Assembly: GCA_016195915.1 (NCBI GenBank)
Contig: JACPYS010000026.1
Location: 62,001-126,000 of the forward strand
Direction of reading: 5' to 3'
Source: Betaproteobacteria bacterium
GTDB taxonomy: Bacteria > Pseudomonadota > Gammaproteobacteria > Burkholderiales > SG8-39
Length of the DNA: 64,000 bases
In this document: piece by piece, positions 58,943 through 64,000 of the stretch
Position numbering within the stretch: the first letter of the stretch is position 1
Layout: every line of letters begins with the position of its first letter
The notes under the pieces: generated by a model
What the model saw: the letters and a program-made list of their open reading frames with translations, nothing else
Told to the model about the DNA's origin: nothing
The model's database searches: none
Translations under genes and position numbers: made by a program

Positions 58943-60892
58943 ATGAGCGCGCCCAAGGGAGAACCCTGCATCCTGGTCGTGTTCGGCGCCGCCGGGGATT
59001 TGACACGCCGGCTGCTGATGCCGGCGCTCTACAACCTTGCCTGCGACGGCCTGCTCTCGCCGCACCTGGCGATCGTCGGCGTGGCGATGGAGGCCTTGAG
59101 CACGTCGGAGTTCCGCGAGCGGCTCGGCACCGACGTGCGCCGCTTCACGACGAGGAAGGAATTCAACGAGGAGATCTGGGCCGATTTCGTGGGCCGGCTG
59201 GACTACGTTACAGGGCGCTTCGAGGACACTGCGACCTACGGCCGTATCGCGGGGCAGGCGGAAGAGCTGGGTGAGCGCTACGGGACCGGCGGCAACGTGC
59301 TGTTCTACCTCGCGACACCTCCGGCTGCATTCGGCCTGATTGGCAGGATGCTCGCGGAGACGGGCTTGAGCACGCACCCTTCGGGCTGGAGGCGCCTGAT
59401 CGTCGAGAAACCCTTCGGGCACGACCTCGCCTCTGCGATCGAACTCAACCGCACCCTGCTTGCGCACTGGAAGGAAGAACAGATCTTCCGAATCGATCAT
59501 TACCTTGGAAAGGAGACGGTGCAGAACCTGCTTGCCTTCCGGTTTTCGAACGGGCTGTTCGAGCCGCTGTGGGGCAGGCAGCAGATCGATCACATCCAGT
59601 TCACGGTGGCCGAGTCGGTGGGCGTCGAAGGGCGCGGCCGCTACTACGACGGCGCGGGCGTGCTGCGCGACATGATCCAGAACCACATGTTCCAGATGCT
59701 CGCCTATCTTTGCATGGAGCCGCCATCGTCGTTCCGCGCGGATGCCGTCCGCAACGAGAAGGCCAAGCTGCTCGAAGCGGTGCGCATCATGGCTCCCGCC
59801 GACGTCCTGCGCGACACGGTGCGCGGCCAGTACGGCCCGGGCCGCAAGCCCGACGGCACGCCGGTACCCGGTTACCGTCAGGAACGGGACGTCTCTCCCG
59901 AATCCGCCACCGAGACATTCGCAGCGCTCAAGCTTCATATCGACAACTGGCGCTGGGAGGGTGTGCCGGTGTACCTGCGCTCGGGCAAAAGCCTGTGGAA
60001 GCGCGGGACCGAGATCCTGGTTCACTTCAAGAAGGCGCCCGAGGTGCTGTTCCGCGGGGCGCCGGGGATCGGCCGACTCGAGCACAACCAGCTCATATTC
60101 CATATCCAGCCCGACCAGGGCATCGAGTTGCGCTTCCAGGCGAAGCATCCCGGGCCGCTCCTGTCGCTGCAGAAGGTCGACATGCGATTCGACTACCAGG
60201 AAGCCTTCGAGGCTTCGCGCAGCACCGGCTACGAGGTGCTGCTCTATCACTGCATGCACGGAGATGCGACGCTGTTTACGCGCAACGACCTGGTCGAGGC
60301 GGCGTGGCGCATCGCCCAGCCCGTCCTGGACACCTGGGCCGAGAACCCCCCGCGCGACTTCCCGAACTACGAGGCGTGTACCTGGGGCCCCAAGCCCGCC
60401 TTCCACCTGATCGAGCGCGACGGCCGCAAGTGGCTCGATGTCATCAACCGCGCGGTGCTCGAGAAGGTTCCGCTGTTCTCCGGTTGCAGCGCTGTGTTCC
60501 TGCACGGGCTCGCGCTCGTGTTGAAGCCCGCGGTATTCGCGGCGGGCGATATCATCCTTGAAAAGGGTGCCACCGGCTCCAAAATGTATTTCGTCACCCG
60601 CGGAGAAGTGGAGGTCGCCGACGGCGGGCAGGTGCTCCTCACGCTGGGCGAAGGAAGCTTCTTCGGCGAAAAGAGCCTGCTGCTCTCCGAGCCGCGCTCC
60701 GCCTCCGTGCGCGCCCGGACCCAGTGCGATCTCTACGTTCTCGACAAGTCGGACCTCATGAAGGTCCTGCGCGACCACCCGAACTTCGCGCGCTCCATCC
60801 TCGACGCTTATTGCCGGCGCTACAACCTCGTCGTCGATGCGAAGCAGGCGTTCGACACTCTGCTCGCCAATTACCTCGACCGCGAGGCGTAG
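58943..60892 (+). CDS. zwf: glucose-6-phosphate dehydrogenase fused to a C-terminal cyclic-nucleotide-binding domain
   Basis: G6PDH: CILVVFGAAGDLTRRLLMPALYNL...FRIDHYLGKETVQNLLAFRFSN; CNB: PAVFAAGDIILEKGATGSKMYFVTRGEVEV...GEGSFFGEKSLLLSEPRSASVRA, one continuous reading frame. Confidence 0.94.
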   Translation: MSAPKGEPCILVVFGAAGDLTRRLLMPALYNLACDGLLSPHLAIVGVAMEALSTSEFRERLGTDVRRFTTRKEFNEEIWADFVGRLDYVTGRFEDTATYGRIAGQAEELGERYGTGGNVLFYLATPPAAFGLIGRMLAETGLSTHPSGWRRLIVEKPFGHDLASAIELNRTLLAHWKEEQIFRIDHYLGKETVQNLLAFRFSNGLFEPLWGRQQIDHIQFTVAESVGVEGRGRYYDGAGVLRDMIQNHMFQMLAYLCMEPPSSFRADAVRNEKAKLLEAVRIMAPADVLRDTVRGQYGPGRKPDGTPVPGYRQERDVSPESATETFAALKLHIDNWRWEGVPVYLRSGKSLWKRGTEILVHFKKAPEVLFRGAPGIGRLEHNQLIFHIQPDQGIELRFQAKHPGPLLSLQKVDMRFDYQEAFEASRSTGYEVLLYHCMHGDATLFTRNDLVEAAWRIAQPVLDTWAENPPRDFPNYEACTWGPKPAFHLIERDGRKWLDVINRAVLEKVPLFSGCSAVFLHGLALVLKPAVFAAGDIILEKGATGSKMYFVTRGEVEVADGGQVLLTLGEGSFFGEKSLLLSEPRSASVRARTQCDLYVLDKSDLMKVLRDHPNFARSILDAYCRRYNLVVDAKQAFDTLLANYLDREA

Positions 60893-60998
60893 CCGTCATC
60901 GTGCACGTTTCAACGAACTGCTAAGATTTGGAAACGCGACGAGCGAGGACGGCGGAGGAACCATGACGGGCGAAGTCGGGCGGGAGTCGAGGTAGGGC

Positions 60999-61223
60999 TC
61001 ACGCGTCGGTCAGTTCCGGCCGCTTCTCGATACGATCAAGGCGCTTCTTAATGCTCTCGAGCTGGGCGTTCACGGTGGCGCCGTCCGAGTGCAACCCGGC
61101 GAGTTGATGCTCGATCGAGTTGAGGCGCGCCTTGGTGAACACATTATCCTCCTCAAGCCTGCCCATGCTTGCGCGCAGTGCCCGCAGGTGTTCAAGCACA
61201 AGGTTCGTGGTTTCGTCGGTCAT
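60999..61223 (-). CDS. small coiled-coil protein, hypothetical
   Basis: MTDETTNLVLEHLRALRASMGRLEEDNVFTKARLNSIEHQLAGLHSDG...KKRLDRIEKRPELTDA; paralog of 8548-8793. Confidence 0.75.
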   Translation of the reverse strand: MTDETTNLVLEHLRALRASMGRLEEDNVFTKARLNSIEHQLAGLHSDGATVNAQLESIKKRLDRIEKRPELTDA

Positions 61224-61462
61224 GGTCAGGTTCCAATCGACCCGGATTATAGCGCGGCCCTGCGTCTCAAGGCTTCAGCTCCGCGGGTCAACTCTTGCAA
61301 ATCGCCGAGCGGATTTACGTCGTTTGCTGTTATCGTTGTTGCCTCGCCAGGCGGTATCTGATCCTATTTGCCGCGCTGTTCGTGCAGTATGCTTTGTTGC
61401 GTCGACGATGGTACCGTTTTACACCTGCAATGCGGAATTTTGCGGGAATCGGGAAACTCGGG

Positions 61463-62452
61463 ATGGGACGACTCAGGAGAGTAACCATGGGACTTGCCAG
61501 CGTTGTCGCGGCTATTTTCGCCGCCGTCGTCAGCTTCTGCGCCTGCGCGCAGCCGTACCCCAGCCGCCCCATCACGATGATCGTGCCGTTCCCGCCCGGG
61601 GGCATCGCGGACATCACCGGCCGTCCCTTCGCCGCGACGATGTCGAGAATCCTCGGGCAGAACATCGTGGTGGAGAACAAGGCCGGCGCCGGCGGCGCGG
61701 TGGGGCACGCCCAGGTCGCGCGCGCGAAGCCCGACGGCTACACCATCATGATGGCGCTGTCCTCGATCGCCATCATTCCCGTATCCGACGAGGTGAACGA
61801 CCGCCAGCCGACCTACCAGATGTCCGACTTCACGCCGATCGCGCTGGTGTCGGCGGATCCTACGGTGCTGCTCGTGCCCGCCGACAGTCCGTGGAAAACG
61901 CTGAACGACCTCGTCGCCGACGCGAAGGCGCGTCCCGGCAAGATCAGCTACAGCTCGTCGGGGATCTACGGCACCACCCACACCTGTTTCGAGATGTTCG
62001 CCCAAGCGGCGGGCATCAAGATGCTTCACGTGCCCTACAAGGGTGGCGGGCCCTCGATGGCTGCGCTCCTTGGCAACGAGGTCAACATCACGGCGCAGTC
62101 CCCGGGCGTCGCGAACCCGCACGTGAAATCGGGGAAGGTCCGGGTACTGGGCTCGTGGGGCGGCAAGCGCTTGCCCGCGCTCGCGGACATTCCGACCATG
62201 AAGGAGCTGGGCTACGAAGCCGAGTTCTACATCTGGGCCGCGCTGTTCGCGCCCGCCGGGCTGTCGCAGGAAGTGGCGGCGACACTGCGAGCCGCTGCGC
62301 GCCAGGTGGTGCAGGAGCAGGAGTTCCGCAGGGCCATGGCGGGCATGAACACGCCGATCGACTTCCGCGAAGGCGCCGAGTTCGACGCGTTTCTCGAGGG
62401 CGACGGCAAGCGGCTGGCCGACGTGATTCGCAAGATGGGGAAGACACAATGA
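61463..62452 (+). CDS. Bug/TctC family substrate-binding protein
   Basis: QPYPSRPITMIVPFPPGGIADITGRPFAATMSRILGQNIVVENKAGAGG; start 61463 or 61487. Confidence 0.92.
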   Translation: MGRLRRVTMGLASVVAAIFAAVVSFCACAQPYPSRPITMIVPFPPGGIADITGRPFAATMSRILGQNIVVENKAGAGGAVGHAQVARAKPDGYTIMMALSSIAIIPVSDEVNDRQPTYQMSDFTPIALVSADPTVLLVPADSPWKTLNDLVADAKARPGKISYSSSGIYGTTHTCFEMFAQAAGIKMLHVPYKGGGPSMAALLGNEVNITAQSPGVANPHVKSGKVRVLGSWGGKRLPALADIPTMKELGYEAEFYIWAALFAPAGLSQEVAATLRAAARQVVQEQEFRRAMAGMNTPIDFREGAEFDAFLEGDGKRLADVIRKMGKTQ

Positions 62453-63399
62453 AAGTTTGCACCTATGTCCGTGACGGCAGGGAGCGCCTCGGTTTCATCT
62501 CCGGCAGCGAGCTGATCGACGCGCGCGACGCGGCGGGCGGCAACGCACCGGAGTTCGCCGACATGCTCGCGTTCATCCGCTCGGGCGAGGCGGGGCGCAA
62601 GGCGGTCGAGACGGCCATCGCCAAGGCGCCGGCGAGCGCCCGCGTTCCTCTCGCCTCGGCCAAGCTCGCGCCGCCCATCCGGCCCTCGACGATGCTGTGC
62701 AGCGGCAGCAACTACACCGATCACAACAAGGAGAAGGCGAACACGCCGATCTCCGGCAAGGAACCCGAGTTTTTCGTCAAGACCGCCGACTGCGTGATCG
62801 GTCCGGGCGAGCACATCATCCATGATGAGAAATTCACCAGGAAGCTCGATGCCGAAACCGAGCTCGCCATCGTGATCGGCAAGCCCGGGCGGCACATTCC
62901 GGTCGAGCGCGCGCTGGAGCACGTATTCGGCTATACCATCGTGAACGACGTTACCGCGCGCGACCTGCAGGTGCGCACGAATCCGCAGGGCTTCACCTGG
63001 TACGAAGTCGGCCGCGGCAAATGCTTCGAGACCTCCGCGCCGACCGGTCCCTGGATCGTCACCGCCGACGAGATCGGCGACCCGCAGAATCTGCGCCTGC
63101 GCACGCGCATCAACGGCGAGTTGCGCCAGTCGGCGTCCACCGGAAACATGATTTTCTCCTGCGCGCAGCTGATCCACTTCTTCTCGGCGAGCATGACGCT
63201 CAAGCCCGGAATGATCATCATCACCGGTACGCCCGGCGGAACCGCTTGGTCCACCGACCCCGAACTCGGCGGCAAATGGGTCGGGGGCGACGGCAGCGAG
63301 AAACTCGTTCCGGCCAGGGGCTACTGCAAACCCGGCGACGTGATCGAATGCGAGATGGAGAAGATTGGCGTGCTGCGCAACGTGGTCGCGACTGCGTAG
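62449..63399 (+). CDS. fumarylacetoacetate hydrolase family protein
   Basis: ATG overlaps upstream stop; PSTMLCSGSNYTDHNKEKA...ETELAIVIGKPGRHIPVERALEHVFGYTIVNDVTARDLQ...ITGTPGGTAWSTDPE. Confidence 0.93.
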   Translation: MKVCTYVRDGRERLGFISGSELIDARDAAGGNAPEFADMLAFIRSGEAGRKAVETAIAKAPASARVPLASAKLAPPIRPSTMLCSGSNYTDHNKEKANTPISGKEPEFFVKTADCVIGPGEHIIHDEKFTRKLDAETELAIVIGKPGRHIPVERALEHVFGYTIVNDVTARDLQVRTNPQGFTWYEVGRGKCFETSAPTGPWIVTADEIGDPQNLRLRTRINGELRQSASTGNMIFSCAQLIHFFSASMTLKPGMIIITGTPGGTAWSTDPELGGKWVGGDGSEKLVPARGYCKPGDVIECEMEKIGVLRNVVATA

Positions 63400-63425
63400 T
63401 CCGGCCCGTGACGGACTTGGCTGCT

Positions 63426-64000
63426 TGAAAAAGGTATTTGCAATCGCAGCGTTTTTCGTGGCGGTGAGCGCATTCGCGCAGCCGGCGCCGCGCGTGATCG
63501 ACATCCCCACGCGCGCCGGGGTCACGCAGCGCTTTCTTCTGATCGCGCCGGAGAATCCCAGGGCGGTGGCGATCCTGCTGGCCGGCGGCAGTGGCTGGCT
63601 GAAGCTCGCGCCCGACGGCCGCATCGGCGGACTGGGCGGCAACTTTCTCGTGCGCAGCCGCGGCCTGTTCGTAGAGCAGGGCCTTGCGGTGGCGGTGCTC
63701 GACGCGCCTTCGGACCGGCAGACCGCCCTGGCGCTGCACTGGTTTCGCACCACTGAGGAACATGTTGCGGACCTGAAGGCGGTGATTGCGTGGCTGCGGG
63801 ATGAACTCAAGCTGCCGGTGTGGCTGATCGGCACTAGCCGGGGCACCGAGTCGGCTGCGTTTGTGGCGACGCAACTGCCGCGCGTTGCGGGCGGGCCGGA
63901 CGGCATCGTGCTGAGTTCTTCCGTCCTCAGGGACCGGCGCGGCCGGCCGGTGACCGCGATGGACATGGAGAAGGTCGCGGCCCCGGTGCTGGTGGTACAC
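63426..64000 (+). CDS. alpha/beta hydrolase-like secreted protein, partial (truncated by window end)
   Basis: Not in the supplied ORF track; TTG start then KKVFAIAAFFVAVSAFAQPAPRVIDIPTRAGVTQRFLLIAPENPRAVAILLAGGSGW...LIGTSRGTESAAFVA, open to 64000. Confidence 0.75.

Noticed and set aside
58706-60778. 690-aa minus-strand ORF
   Set aside because: Antisense to gnd/zwf; shadow ORF with no domain.
60963-60995. 10-codon ORF MTGEVGRESR with a good Shine-Dalgarno (GGAGGAACC)
   Set aside because: Too short and isolated to support as a gene; may be a remnant or chance.

Overview
GC-rich bacterial chromosomal DNA, Burkholderiales-like on gene content (seven Bug/TctC periplasmic binding proteins, CaiB/BaiF CoA-transferases, CbpM/CbpA, DUF1840, DUF971). 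About 55 genes are supported; I saw no convincing tRNA, rRNA, CRISPR or transposon. Main blocks: (i) 0-3.3 kb, CitE-like lyase + CaiB + Bug; (ii) 4.8-7.8 kb, an operon of two Tat-signal NAD(P)-type oxidoreductases flanking an ATP/ADP-translocase-like MFS protein; (iii) 9-31.8 kb, a large acyl-CoA catabolic cluster of unknown substrate (SDRs, CaiB, ADP-forming acyl-CoA synthetase, three acyl-CoA dehydrogenases, two enoyl-CoA hydratases, FadB-like protein, thiolase, cysteine-less thiolase-like protein + DUF35 partner, four Bug proteins) with one IclR regulator and a recurring 14-bp palindrome YGRAAYNNRTTYCR at its promoters; (iv) 31.8-34.6 kb housekeeping-type genes; (v) LigM-like aminomethyltransferase and nifJ + dihydroorotate-dehydrogenase-like pair; (vi) TRAP-nitrilase-tautomerase operon with a LysR gene; (vii) TonB receptor divergent from an operon of a B12-binding radical SAM protein with a C-terminal CCAEP tail, a MetE-like protein and a Bug protein; (viii) glycogen phosphorylase, 6-phosphogluconate dehydrogenase and a glucose-6-phosphate dehydrogenase fused to a cyclic-nucleotide-binding domain. 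The strongest candidates for something undescribed are the IclR-box regulon, the G6PDH-cNMP fusion, the CCAEP radical SAM/MetE-like operon and the Cys-less thiolase/DUF35 pair. All family assignments are from reading the translated sequence; no database search was run.
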